From assembly GCA_933228675.1 (NCBI GenBank), contig OW121743.1, positions 94,179,998-94,243,997 on the forward strand: a stretch of DNA of 64,000 nt, given 5' to 3'. Below, one piece after another: positions 49,141 through 62,564 of this stretch. The position numbers were made by a program, and so were the translations under genes. Positions within the stretch are counted from its first letter, which is position 1. The number at the start of each line of letters is the position of its first letter. The notes under the pieces are model-generated. The model had not been told where the DNA came from. It did no database searches and saw only the letters and a program-made list of their open reading frames with translations. Origin of the DNA: Stomorhina lunata. Its lineage: Eukaryota > Arthropoda > Insecta > Diptera > Rhiniidae.

Positions 49141-51440
49141 AATAAATATAAAAATTTTCGAAAATTTCTTATAAATTAGAAAATTTTAAAAAAATTTCAA
49201 TAAATAAAGAAATTCTCGAAAATGTCCGATAAATTAAAAAATTTCAAATTTTTTATATAAACAAAGAAATTTGCAAAATTTTTTTATAAATATAAAATTC
49301 CTAAAAATTTATTGTACAAAAATATCTTTTATAAAAAAACATTTTTTTTTAATTTCTTTAAAAAAATAAATTTTCGAAAATTTAAAATAAATAAAAAAAA
49401 TTTTCGAAAACTTTTTATATATAAAACAATTTTCGAAAATTTTCTACAAATAAAATTTTTTTGAAAATTTCCTAAAAATAAAAAAAAATTCGAAAATTTA
49501 CTATAAACAAAGAAATTTTCGAAAATTTTCTCTAAATAAAGATATTTTTGAAAATTTCCTATAAACAAAAAAATTTTCTAAAATATCCTATAACTAAAAA
49601 AAAATTCTAAAATTTCCTGTAAAAAAAGAAATTTTCTAAAGTTTTTGCAAAATAAAAAAATTTTCGAATATTTCCAAAAAATAAAGACATTTTTCAAAAT
49701 AACCTACAAATAAAGAATTTTTCTAAAATTTACTTTAAATAAGAAATTCATCACAATTTCCTTTAGTAAAGAAATTCTTCACAATTTCCTATATCAGAAG
49801 AAATTTTTGAAAATTTTCTATTAGCAAATACATTTTTAAAACATTTTTATAAATAATTTTTTTTTTTAAATTTCCTATAAATAAAAAAATTTTTCAAAGT
49901 ATCCAAAAAAAATCAAATATTTTTAAAAAACTAAAATATTTTTGAAACCTTTCTACAAATAAAGAAATTTTCTACAAATAAAAAATTTTCTTTAAATAAG
50001 AAATTCTTTACAATTTCTTATAATAAAGAAATTTATGACAATTTTCTTAACAGAAGCAATTTTTATAATAATTTTCTATTAAAAATGAAATTTTCGTAAA
50101 TTTTCTAAAATTTCTTTTACATAAGAAATTTTTTAAAATTTCCTATTAATAAAAAAAATTTTTAAAATTTCCTATTAATAAAGAAATTTATTAAAATTTT
50201 CTAAAAATAAAAATAATTTCTAACGTTTCCCAAAAAATAAAAAATAAAATTCGAAATTATCTTTATATTTATATAAAAAAATTTCTGAAATTTCGTTTAA
50301 ATAAGAAATGCTTTACATTTAAGAATTTCTTTATAATTTCCTATAACGAAAGAAAATTGTTAAATTGTCTATAAATAAGGACATTTTCGAATATTTCCTA
50401 TAAAAAAATAAATTTTCGAAAATTTTCTATAAATAAGAAATTTTCGAAAAATTCCCATAATAAAGAAACTTTTTTTCTTGATAATTTCCTTTAATAAAGA
50501 AATTCTTAAAAATTTCCTGTCAATAAATAAGTTTTCAAAAAATTTTTATAAATAAAGAATTTTTTAAAATTTCCTATAAGTAAAGAAATTTTAAAAAATT
50601 TCTTATGAATAAAGAAATTCTTTAAAAATTTCTTATAAATAAAGAAATTCTTTAAAAAATTTGTATAAAAAAAAATTTTTTTAAATTTTCCAAAAAATAA
50701 AATAAAAAATTCGAATACTTCTAAAAAAAATAAGGATATTTTTGAAAACTTTCTATATATAAAGAAATTTTCTAAAATTTTCTTTGTATAAGAAATTCTT
50801 GATAATTTCCTATAACAGAAAAAATTTTTTGAAAATTACCTATAAATAAAGAAATTTTTACAAATTTTCTAAAATTTCTTTTATATAAGAAATTTTTAAA
50901 AATTTCCTATAAATAAATAAAAAATCTAAAACTTCCTTTAAATAAGAAATTCTTAACAATTTCCTATAAATTAAGAAATTTTTGATCATTTCCTATAAGT
51001 TAAGAAATTTTTGAAAATTTTCTATAAATAAAACAATTTCCAAAAACTTCCTATAAATAAAAAAAAAAACAATTTCTCTTTAAATAAAAAATTTTTCGAA
51101 AATTTTCTTATAAATATAGAAATTTTGACAAAGAATAGATAAAAAATTTCTTATAGAAAATAAAATGTATCTTATAAGTGAAGAATATTTTCTGAAAATT
51201 AAGAAATTTTTAAAAATTTTCTATAGATCGAAAATTTAAAATAAATTAAGAAATTTTTGAAAATTTTCTATAAATAAAAAATGGAAATTTACCACAAAGG
51301 AAAAGCATTTTCGAATGTTTCCTTTTAATAAAGAAATTTGGAACCAGTTTCTAAAAACTAAAGCAATTCTTGACTATTTCCCAAAGAAAATTATCGAAGA
51401 ATTCTTATAAAGATACAAATATTCAAAAAAATTTATAAAT
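49141..51440 (+). repeat. Degenerate 29 bp minisatellite array (TTTTCGAAAA subfamily)
   Basis: Units of roughly 29 bp: TTTCCTATAAATAAAGAAA followed by TTTTCGAAAA. Strongly diverged, with many A-run length changes. It is the reverse complement of the 4.7-7.7 kb unit and a relative of the 1.85-3.5 kb unit. The minus-strand frame at 49,329-49,568 is a repeat translation. Confidence 0.85.
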
Positions 51441-52635
51441 AAAGAAATGTTCTGTGATCACAAATTCTTAAATTCTGATGACCTTAAGCAATGTAAAAAA
51501 TAGTTCAAAAATACCATATTTTTCGTTCAGCGAAAATTTAAAAGAATGTTTATTTAGGAAACTATAGGAAATAGGGTCAAACTCACGATCGCTAGCCAGA
51601 ATTTAAAAATTTGTAAAAAAAAATATAAAATGAACAGATTTTTAAAACCATAATTCTTTGTTCAAATGTTCTTTTATGAAATAAACCCAACATTTTTTAG
51701 TTTTTAGGAAGCTTTAGTTTTGTTAACCAAAATTTTAATATACTTTAAAATTTTAACAAAAATCTTCCTTTTAAAATCTTAATATATTTAATTTTAATTT
51801 AAAATTGTATTACTTGAATACTTTAAACTTTATCTTTCTTATCCTTGAGAAAAATTATTCTGCAAAAAAAAGAGCCGAAAACGAAAAGTTATAGCTACAA
51901 CAAATCCAGCAGCAACAATAAAAAGCCAATTACTCTATGGCGGTAAGCCTAAATGCAATATGTTTCCAGTAAAAGTTTTATAACACCATTTAACTAATAA
52001 AAGAAAAGGAAAGAAAAAGATGCAAAATACTTTCCTAAAGAACCATTTGTAAGGCAATTATAAAATTACAATATCAACACTTTCTTCTTGGCAAAAATAT
52101 ACACTAACACTTAGACATAGACATTTTTACACAAGGACTCTGAAAAATTTATCAAGGATAAAGTTTCAAAATCTATGAATCAAATCTAAAACAATAAAAT
52201 CTTCAAAAAAAAACATTGAAAATTCTTATAAAAGAAAACACTTAACGGTGTGACGATGTTCTTAAAACTCAAATGGCATCTTCAGACAATGAATTCAATC
52301 TAAGAAAAAATGAAGAAAAATAATTTCACGTTTATAGAATATTTCTTTTTTTTTTGCAAAGTATTTTTGACATTTAATGAATTGTAGAATTGAATTGTTC
52401 AATAAAAAACATTTTTTGAATTTAATTGCAAGTCTTATAAATTATTATAGAAACAAAAGAAGAAGACATGAGCAGAAATTTTAAATCTAGATGAATCGAG
52501 CTAAGGCAAAAGTAATGACAATATATGTAATGTAATTATTTATCACCAGGTGTCGGAGGACATAGTGCACAGTAGTGAGTTTTATAAAATTATTAGCTTT
52601 TATTTTATAACTTAAAACTAATACTGGTTCTGTGA
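51441..52635. other. A/T-rich non-coding spacer
   Basis: Non-repetitive. TTATCACCAGGTGTCGG at about 52,541 resembles TTATCACCAGGAGTAGG at about 15,135; both lie about 100 bases before an array. No gene supported. Confidence 0.6.
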
Positions 52636-53688
52636 AAATATTTTTCTATAGAAAAATTTTCGATAGAAATATTTTTCTATAGAAAAATTTTCGATAGAAA
52701 TATTTTTCTATAGAAAAATTTTCGATAGAAATATTTTTCTATAGAAAAATTTTCGATAGAAATATTATTCTACAGAAAAATTTTCGATAGAAATATTTTT
52801 CTATAGAAAAATTTCCGATAGAAATATTTTTCTATAGAAAAATTTTCGATAGAAATATTTTTCTATAGAAAAATTTTCGATAGAAATATTTTTCTATAGA
52901 AAAATTTTCGATAGAAATATTTTTCTATAGAAAAATTTTCGATAGAAATATTTTTCTATAGAAAAATTTTCGATAGAAATATTTTTCTATAGAAAAATTT
53001 TCGATAGAAATATCTTTCTATAGAAAAATTTTCGATAGAAATATTTTTCTATAGAAAAATTTTCGATAGAAATATTTTTCTATTGAAAAATTTTCGATAG
53101 AAATATTTTTCTATTGAAAAATTTTCGATAGAAATATTTTTCTATAGAAAAATTTTCGACAAAAATATTTTTCTATAGAAAAAATTTCGATAGAAATATT
53201 TTTCTATAGAAAAAATTTCGATAGAAATATTTTTCTATAGAAAAATTTTCGATAGAAATATTTTTCTATAGAAAAATTTTCGATAGAAATATTTTTCTAT
53301 AGGAAAATTTTCGATAGAAATATTTTTCTATAGGAAAATTTTCGATAGAAATATTTTTCTATAGGAAAATTTTCGATAGAAATATTTTTCAATGGAAAGA
53401 TTTTCGATAGAAATATTTTTCGATGGAAAGATTTTCGATAGAAAGATTTTCGATAGAAAGATTTTCGATAGAAATATTTTTCGATAGAAAATTTTTCGAT
53501 AGAAATATTTTTCGATAGAAAATTTTTCGATAGAAATATTTTTCGATAGAAAAATTTTCGATAGAAATATTTTTTGATAGAAAAATTTTCAATAGAAATA
53601 TTTCTATCGAAAATTTTTCTATAGAAAAATTTTCGATAGAAATATTTTTCTATAGAAAAATTTTCGATAGATATATATTATATAATAT
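52636..53688 (+). repeat. 31 bp minisatellite array with TTTTCGATAGAAATA spacer
   Basis: About 34 units of 31 bp: TTTTTCTATAGAAAAA followed by TTTTCGATAGAAATA. It is very homogeneous from 52,636 to about 53,380. After that, mutations in which CTATAG becomes CGATAG or CAATGG spread over consecutive units and short CGATAGAAAGATTTT half-units appear. The array ends at TATATATTATATAATATA. It is nearly the reverse complement of the 45.6-47.8 kb unit (one base apart). Confidence 0.97.
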
Positions 53689-55123
53689 ATTTTTCTAAAG
53701 TTTTTTTCATTTCAAACCACTGTTAATCCATAAATATTTGTATGTATGAGAGCTTGAACTAATAATTTTATATCAGTTAAAGCTTGTGTGTATGTTATAT
53801 AGTTTCTATAGTTATAATACAATTGTTTTTGCTTCCATCAATAACTATAGATTTCTTAACTTTCACAATGAAAGGGATCTGTGAGTTATACAACAAAAAT
53901 GTATAAAATGTCTTCACAGGAATCACATATATTCATATATACATATATAAATAAGTATTTATGTATATCTATTCTGTACAAAGATAGGTATTTATAAGTA
54001 TTTATGTATGTAAGTCTATATGTCTAAGCCCAACATATAATTGCATTTGAAAATGACTTTTAAGTTATTTATGATTATGCTATTTCATGAGAAAATTCTA
54101 TTCTCTAGAAGTAATAATTATTATTTTGTAGATTTGTAGTTATTGTAGTTTCATGAGAAAATTTATGTAATGTTAAGTCATTGACAATAAAACAACACTT
54201 CTACTCTAGTCTTCACACATACACACACACACAAAAAGACTTATAAGATAAATTTCATAAATTTTCCTCACAGAGACAATAGAAATGGTTTTCTAATGCA
54301 CCTGTTTCTAATGTTAATGACTCGACAACTAAATATTGATGACGACAATGAAGATGCGAATGATTGTAATTGTAATGAAGACAATAGTACTCGAGTCATT
54401 TATTAATTTACAAGTATTATTTAACATTAAATTGTTAATTGAAATAATGAAAACATTTATACACAATCTTTCATTGCATGCAGGATTAAACAGGAAATGT
54501 TCGGATGTCAGATTATATTATGTGTCCCGTTGAGCACCTGCAAATGATGATGATGATACTGATGATGACGATAATAATACGAATAATATTTCATTATTAA
54601 ATTACTTATTAATTGATTTATATGTTCATGAACTCATGCTATATTTATCTTTAAATGCTAAATGATCTTTTGTTGTTGTATGTTTTATATCAGAGATTAT
54701 TATCACAATTAAATCTGGGAACTGTTAAATGTGTCCGACAATTAAGCTGAACAGGGGAAGGTAGTAAAATCATAAATTTAATAGTCCATTAATAATTCCT
54801 TGTGGGTTATTAAGGAGATTATAATAACAAAATGTTTGAAATTTTTGGATTTATATCGAAATTTTTTCAAACTATAATTGAATTATAATTATTCACAGAA
54901 ATGAAATTTGCATGTTTTTCGTTTTTATTCAATATTAGAACAGTTTTTTTTTAAATAATCAGTTTAATTTCTTAAAACAAAGAAAGAGTTACGGATTTTA
55001 TTCGAAAAATCGTTATTTATAATGTTTTAGAGCATTTACAATTTTTCAGAGTCTACAGAACCTACCTCAACTTTAAAATGATTTCAATTCCAAAAGAATT
55101 TGTGACATGCCTGTATATAAAAT
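53689..55123. other. Non-coding spacer with AC and GAT microsatellites
   Basis: AC run at about 54,214-54,234 and GAT-rich cluster at about 54,544-54,590. A 10-base inverted repeat AATGACTCGA / TCGAGTCATT lies at about 54,314 and 54,393. A 65-codon frame at 54,336-54,533 starts in ATG/AAG repeats and is not convincing. Confidence 0.6.
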
Positions 55124-55921
55124 CAAGTAAGAAAGTGCTATACTCGGTCAAGCCCGACCATACGATACCCTTCACCACTAAGGTCAAAGGTGTTATTTTT
55201 CCTGTATAAAGATACATATTTGCTAAATTTTGCCATCATACAAACCATTTCTCAAAACTTATATATTTAAGCTGTTTCCGTCATTTGGACTTATATGAGA
55301 GCCAGGGTCAAATGTGAACCGATTATCCCGAAATTTGACAAATTGGTTACAGTTGTTACAAAAATTATGTGTGCAAAAAACAAAGTTGAAATTCTCATTG
55401 TCTTTAGATTTACGAGCGTTTTAGTGATTTTTGTCCCATTTAGGTCGTTTTGACAGAAGGGTTTTGTATGGGAGCTATGGTCAAATGTGGACCGATTTCA
55501 ACGAAACTTAGTGTAGTGATTTTGGTTTACATAAGCAGAATTTATTTTAAATTTTATCAAAAAATATTGATATCTGTGGCTAAAATATCAATTTTGGGAA
55601 ATTGGACCAGAAATAACGAACTGATTTTGACGAATTTCAATAGCCATGGTCCTACTGTCAAAAAAATGATCTGTGTCAAATTTTATCAAATTATCTTTAG
55701 AATTGCGACCTGTACTTTGATTACATATTTTACATGGAGGTCCAGCCAGCCAGTCAGTGGTCCAGATGAACGGACGGACTGACATCGCTAAACCGACTCA
55801 GAAAGTGATTCTAAGCCTATTGGTATACTAAAAGGTGGGTCTATGACAAGTATTTCTATGCGTTACATACATCACCACAAACTTATAATACCCTTTCCAC
55901 CTATGGTGGTGTAGGGTATAA
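55124..55921 (+). mobile_element. Dispersed repeat family, copy C
   Basis: Starts CAAGTAAGAAAGTGCTATAC, then a small stem TCGG..CCGA and ATACCCTTCACCAC; ends GGTGGTGTAGGGTATA. ATACCCTTCACCAC and the reverse complement of the end (ATACCCTACACCACC) form a subterminal inverted repeat. Internal phrases such as TATGGGAGCTATGGTCAAAT are shared with copy D. A 110-codon frame (55,450-55,782) lies inside but is not conserved as coding in copy D. Class unknown. Confidence 0.75.
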
Positions 55922-57465
55922 CAAGTAAGAATGTGCTATAGTCGGTCAAACCCGACCATACGATACCCTTCACCACTAAGGTCGAAGATGCTCTTTTTCT
56001 ATATAAAGAAAATAATTGCTAAATTTTGCCTTCATACAAACATTATCTCAAAGCTTATATATTTAGGCTGTTTCCGTCATTTGGACTTATATGAGAGTTA
56101 GGGTCAAATATGGACCGATTATCTCGAAATTTGGGAAATTGATTAGAGTTGTCACAAAAATTATGTGTGCAAAAAATAAACTTAAAATTCTCATTATCTT
56201 CAGATCTGCGAGCGTTTTGGTAATTTTTGTCTCATTTAGTGCGTTTTGATAGAAGAGTTTGTATGGGAGCTATGGTCAAATGTGGACCGATTTCAACGAA
56301 AATATCAATTTGATTATAAGGTTTACATGGGAGTCTAGCCAGCCAGCAGCACTATGGTACTTCTGCTGCAAAAATTCCATTTTTGACCAATGCTTTTGAA
56401 AAATTTAGTGCTGCTATTGTATAGAGAAGAGTCTAGGTATTAAGGATTAATAATTGTTTCTAAGAAAAAGTTGTATCGTGTGTTATAAATATGGTCTAAA
56501 ACGAAAAGTGATAAATTTTTCTTCAAACTCAGTAGCATCAATTGCAGTTTTACAGTTTTAATATTAATGTCGATTTAGTTAACACACATAACCTTCTTTT
56601 AAGTCTACAGAAGAAAATGACATCAGCTCTTATATAGTTTAGGAGATATCAGGAAATAAAAAAAAGCTCTACCAAGTTAGTGCTTTCGTTTTTCTTTGGA
56701 CAAAAACTAAGTTGGCTCGCTTTTGTTCGGTGCTAAAACTATAACTACGTGAAAAGCAAAAGTCTCTTCTTTAGAGTGAGCAAAAAAAATGAACCTAAAT
56801 TTACAGATCGTAGAACAAATCTTAAAACTTTCTGAAAAAAGTCAAATAAATTGTTCCGCATAATTTAATCAAAAAGTGGTGCAGTCGTTTAGGCGTAGTT
56901 TATTAATCAAATTGCATTTAAGTGTTTGTCCAAGGTAGGTACCCCTAGGAGTCGACGGATTTCAACCAAAATAAATAGAGCTCTTTTAGGGGTCAACTAA
57001 TAGACGTGTGACCAGTTTTATCAAACTCTGCTAAAAATTTCGTCTTATATATCAAGAAGAAAAATAAATAAAAAATGGGGATCCAAAGTTGGTACCCGAA
57101 CGAGTGAACGGATTTTAACCAAAATTAGTAGAGCTCTTTGTTGGGTAAACTTATAGACGTGGGCCTCTTTTTGAATTAATTAATAGACATGTGTTGAATT
57201 TAATTAAATTCTGTTGAGAATTTCGACTTGAACATTAAAAAGAAAAATAGGTAAAAAACGGATTTTGTAAATTTCTTCTATTTTTTACACATCGATGTAT
57301 GAACTGATACCATTACGAACCATCCAGATGGATAGACTTACTGACTGAAATGGTTCTAAGTCTATTGCTATACTTAATAGTGAGTCTAAAACCAATACTT
57401 CTATACATTACATACATCAGGATAAGCTTTTAATACTCTCTCCACCTAAGGTCGTGAAGGGTATA
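55922..57465 (+). mobile_element. Dispersed repeat family, copy D, directly after copy C
   Basis: Begins CAAGTAAGAATGTGCTATAG immediately where copy C ends, and follows copy C closely for about 400 bases (same TCGG..CCGA stem, ATACCCTTCACCAC and CATTTGGACTTATATGAGAG). It ends with a degenerate AAGGTCGTGAAGGGTATA. About 56,340-57,290 is extra. It contains a diverged direct duplication: GGTACC..GACGGATTTCAACCAAAAT at about 56,937 and GGTACC..AACGGATTTTAACCAAAAT at about 57,090, each followed by AGAGCTCTTT and ATAGACGTG. Confidence 0.7.
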
Positions 57466-59499
57466 AATATAAAAAATTTTTTAAGCGGAAAAAATTATAA
57501 AAACTACATTTTTTCCTTTGATTGAAACCTTTAGATTCATTTAAGCCTCTTATTTGAAAATTTGTTGTCTATATTTTCATGGTCAACTTTTAATGGTCGA
57601 TTTGTAATATAAGATAAAAGAATCTGTATAGGTATATAGTCATTTAAGAAGATCGAAGAGGATTAATAATATTTACGATACATGATATACTATTTTCGGT
57701 ATAAAATTGTCTTTTCGAGATAGGTTTATATTTCCCAAATAAATTTCAACAACTTAAGCATATTTCATAAGGAACGGCCAGAAAACATCGTTAATTGTTA
57801 ATGGTTGTTAAGCAGCTTAAGAAGAGCTTCACTCTATTAAAGGCAATTAAGAGATCTATTGGAATTGGTTATTGTTATAACAGCGTGACCTATAATTAAA
57901 CATAAAAAACATGTCGCTAATATACACCAAAACCAAGGGACTCTTCCAAGTCCAGTTCTAGGTGACAAATCGTTTCAAAAGGCTGAGTCCTGGCAGGTGT
58001 TGGGTTTTGCAGTATTAACTCTGGACCAATATTAACTAAGTCTACTACAATAAAATGGTTCTGTTGACCCTTCCAATGACATCGTATCAGGAACTGTCTG
58101 CTATCAATTGTCTGTGTTTATTAAATGGTAGGACTCTTTTACATTTAAATTCAATTAATTTTTTTACTATATTAAATTATGGTGTCGTGAAACTATATAA
58201 AAATTTTGAACACACACGTTTTGATACAAACGTTTTTGTAAGTCATTTTGTAAAAGAAATATTCTGATATAATTTTTTTCATATACAGAACAATAACCCC
58301 TTAACTCACATCCCCTCCTAAAACCATACACATTTCTGCTTTATCTAAACATTTATTTTTTTCAACCACATTAAATTGAAATTATTTTAAAATTTATTTA
58401 TTAGATTCCATAATAAACCAACAAAAGCCAAAGGAATTAAATAAATATCTAAACACAAAAAAAAACGAAAATACCAACAGGACGACAAATATTTAAAGCA
58501 TTTACTAGTGAATTTTATTACACGCTGCTTTCGAGTTCGTGTGGCGTTGAGTTCAGTTATTAAAGGGCGGCACCGCATAAAATTAATATTTTATAATTGT
58601 AAATAATTCATGTGGTTTTGTTTAACAACTGTCATGCATACGCATAAATCATAGAACTAAAACAATAATTACAACAATAACAAAATTTGTAACAATAGAG
58701 CTTGAAAAATTATTAGGAAAATATTTAATTTGACATAATAATAGGAAAAGCGAAAAAAAAGTTGTGGAGACAATTCTTTAAAAAGGGTTGATAAAATGTT
58801 TTTATTTTAAATTTAAGTCAAAATTTAATAATTGTTTTATTAAATTATAGTTTAAAAATAACTTAAAATTATTTATAGTAGTTCTTTAAAAATTTATAAT
58901 ATAGGATAACATATTATGGGATAACATAACTTCTTCCTCCTATAAGAAAATTAGAGCCCTTAGGAATATCATTTCTAATTGGTTCCCTATTTCCAAAATA
59001 TCAAATGTTTTAAAACATTTAAAGGTTTGATAAAGTTAATATATCATAACTATTTAATTAAAAAAGACACATTTTTAAGTTACATATTTTTAGGGGTAAA
59101 GAAAATACAATTAAGGGACTAATTGCTATAACATATATAATTTTTGAACTGATTTTTGATTTCAATAGAATAATTAAAAAATATAATTTCCACTAAGATT
59201 AAAAATTAAAGTAAACTTTGAATATAATAATCTAAAACTAAACTATTTAATTTGCGTCTGTTCTGGTATATTTTTTACCAAAACTCTTAAAACCAAGATT
59301 TTGCCTTAAAACAATAAGATAAGTTATTTAGTTTACTTTCTAAGTGAATATATCAAGGCAAGTTGAACATACAAATTCCTAGCTTATAGTGAGTAAATCC
59401 AGACCCTTTACAAACCAATATTATTCTACTTTTAATGCCTTTCTTAACTTGTTTTAATTAAGTTTTTAGTTTCAACCAGTAACCCAGCAAGCAAAATTC
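57466..59499. other. A/T-rich non-coding spacer with one less A/T-rich patch
   Basis: Non-repetitive. The patch at about 58,500-58,580 (ACACGCTGCTTTCGAGTTCG, GGGCGGCACCGC) has unusually high G+C for this window. It overlaps a 63-codon minus-strand frame without recognisable features. No gene is proposed. Confidence 0.55.
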
Positions 59500-61340
59500 T
59501 ATAAAAAAATAGTATCCAAAATATTGCTATAGATTTTCATAGAGAAAATTTCATAGACAAAATTTCATATAGAAAAAATTTCTATAAAAAAAATTTCATA
59601 TTGAAAATTTTTATATTGAAAAAAATTCATATTAAAAATTTGTCTATGGAAAAAAATTCATATTAAAAATTTTTCTATAGAAAAAATTTCATATTGAAAA
59701 TTTTTCTATAGAAAAAATTTTATGTTGAAAATTCTTCTATAGAAAAAATTTCTTATAGAAAATTTTTCTATAGAAAAAATTTCTTATAGAAAATTTTTCT
59801 ATAAAAAAAATTTCTTATAGAAAATTTTTCTATAGAAAAAATTTCTTATAGAAAATTTTTCTAAGAAAAAATTTCTTATAGAAAATTTTTCTATAGAAAA
59901 AATTTCTTATAGAAAATTATTCTATATAAAAAATTTCTTATAGAAAATTTTTCTATAGAAAAAATTTCATATAGAAAATTTTTCTATAGAAAAAATTTCT
60001 TATAGAAAATTTTTCTATAGAAAAAATTACTTATAGAAAATTTTTAGAAAATTTTTCTACAGAAAAAATTTCTTATAGAAAATTTTTCTATAGAAAAAAT
60101 TTCTTATAGAAAATTTTTCTATAGAAAAAATTTCTTATAGAAAATTTTTCTATAGAAAAAATTTCTTATAGAAAGTTTTTCTATAGAAAAAATTTCTTAT
60201 AGAAAATTTTTCTATAGAAAAAATTTCTTATAGAAAATTTTTCTATAGGAAAAATTTCTTATAAAAAATTTTTCTATAGAAAAAATTTCTCATAGAAAAT
60301 TTTTCTATAGAAAAAATTTCTTATAGAAAATTTTTCTATAGAAAAAATTTCTTATAGAAAATTTTTCTATAGAAAAAATTTCTTATAGAAAATTTTTCTA
60401 TAGAAAAAATTTCTTATAGAAAATTTTTCTATAGAAAAAATTTCTTATAGAAAAAATTTTATATTGAAAGTTTTTCTATAAAAAAAAGTTAATACAGACA
60501 AATTTTCAATAGAAAAATTTGATATAGAAAAATTTTCATTTTTTCTATAGAAAAATTGTAAATATTGAAAACTTTTCTATAGAAAAAACTTCATATTGAA
60601 AATTTTTCTATAGAAAAAATTTTATATTGAACATTTTTCTATAGAAAAAAATTCATATTGAAAATTTTTCTATAGAAAAAATTTCATATATTTTCATATT
60701 TATAGAAAAATTTCTTATATAAAAAATTTCTTATAGAAAATGTTTTTAAAGAAAAAAATTCTTAAAGAAAATTTTTCTATAGAAAAAGTTTATTATAGAA
60801 AATTTTTGTATCAAAACTTTCTTATAGAAAATTTTTCTATAGAAAAAATTTCTTACAGAAAAAACTTCATATTGAAAATTTGTTTATAGAAATAATTTCA
60901 TATTAAAAATTTTTCTATAAAAAAAATTATATATTAAAAATTTTTGGATAGAAGAAATTTGTTAGAAAAAATTTCATATTAAAAATGTTTCTATAGAACA
61001 AATTTCATGTTAAAAATTATTCTAAAATTTTATATTAAAAATTATTAATTTTTAAATTTTTAATTTAATATTTAAATTTTTCTTACCACAAGTTTCTGTT
61101 TTAGATTTTCACTTTAGAAAAAATTTTGTATTGATAATTTTTCTTTAAAGATATTCAATATTAAAATTTTGTTATAGATAAATGTAATGCAAAAAAATTA
61201 TATCGAAATTTTTCGACATAAGAAATTTCGTAGAAAAATATATCTATATCTTATATTTTGTTTAAAAATTTTTTTATAGAATAAATTTTATATCGAAGAA
61301 ATTTTTATACTTGTTACTGAAAACTTTTTATTCAAAAAAT
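59500..61340 (+). repeat. 31 bp minisatellite array with TTTCTTATAGAAAA spacer
   Basis: Units of 31 bp: TTTTTCTATAGAAAAAA followed by TTTCTTATAGAAAA. About 23 nearly identical units lie at 59,745-60,460. The flanking units on both sides carry TTTCATATTGAAAA instead, so an older CATATTG version surrounds a younger CTTATAG core. Confidence 0.96.
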
Positions 61341-62564
61341 ATTTTTTCTGGGTTAAAACAAATCCGAACTTAAAATAAACAAACTTTCATTTATTATAAC
61401 CCTTAACGTAAATAAAATAGATAACTAAAATACCCAAAAAACGAGTAACTTTTCTAATTATCCAAACAGACATGGATGTTTTTCTATGTTCATGTTTTAC
61501 TATTGTCATTTGGTTTTATATTAGTAAAACTTTCGGACCAAATTTTCTATATCCAATGATTTTTTTATGTTCATTTTTATTGTGTTTTTTTGGATGAAAG
61601 CTGTATTTTGTGAATGTATGAGTTTATTTGTTGTTGATGATGTTCAGTCTTCCAAATACCAAAAAACTAATTTGCAAATAAATAACTAAAGTTTTTCCGT
61701 AATTGTCGTTTCAGTATTTATTAACACTACAACAAGTCAACAGAGAAGAGATTTTCACACAAAATTACTAACAAAAATTATTTGCTTTAGTTTGAAAATA
61801 TAAGATTTTTTCTTTGGCATAATAAAATGTATACGTATAATAAATGACTTTTACATAATAAGAGAGAAATGCAGAAAATATTTAACTTCTATAATAATTT
61901 TTAAACAATTTTATGATCTAAAATTTGCAATGTCATTATCATTAGTATGTAATTTGTTTGTTTGCTTGTTTATCTGTGTGCAACTCTAAGTACTTTAAAA
62001 GTTCTTGTTAACTTGTATTTGAGTCAACATCTGAATAGCTAGTATCTCTGTTTTCTCAATATCTGCTTTTCCTTTCATTATACTTGAGTATTTTGTCTTC
62101 TTCCATTGCAACTCATACTCAAACTGTTGCAGTTGTATATTGACTTTAATGTAAATTTAATGAGCATTTAACTTAATATTTCAATATCATTTTCATTATT
62201 ATTCCATTACACATTGTCTGTTGGTTGCTCGGTTGTACGTGCGTATGTGTGTTTATTTGTTACCATTGCATTCTAGATAAATTTCTTACATCTGAACAGA
62301 TACTTGCACATTTGTATAACTTTGCTGAGATAAAGATGACTTCATTTGCATTTACTGAAATAGAAGGAAACTGGGTAAATTGATTCATGGAATTGCCATA
62401 ATGATTTACATGCTTAAGAGTAAATATCGAAATGTTAATAATTGTAAGTTATGGAAATAATGTGGGTTCAAGCTGATTAAGAACATAATATTTTCTCTGG
62501 GATAGTGGGGAAATTGTTTAGATTTTAATCTTAATATCAATGTCAATTGTATCATTCAAAATAT
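61341..62564. other. A/T-rich non-coding spacer
   Basis: Non-repetitive sequence between two arrays. No gene or mobile element is supported. Confidence 0.6.

Noticed and set aside
55450..55782. 110-codon frame in dispersed repeat copy C, and its antisense partner
   Set aside because: The equivalent region of copy D is interrupted and differs. The frame reflects the repeat's A/T-rich but less stop-dense sequence, not a conserved protein.
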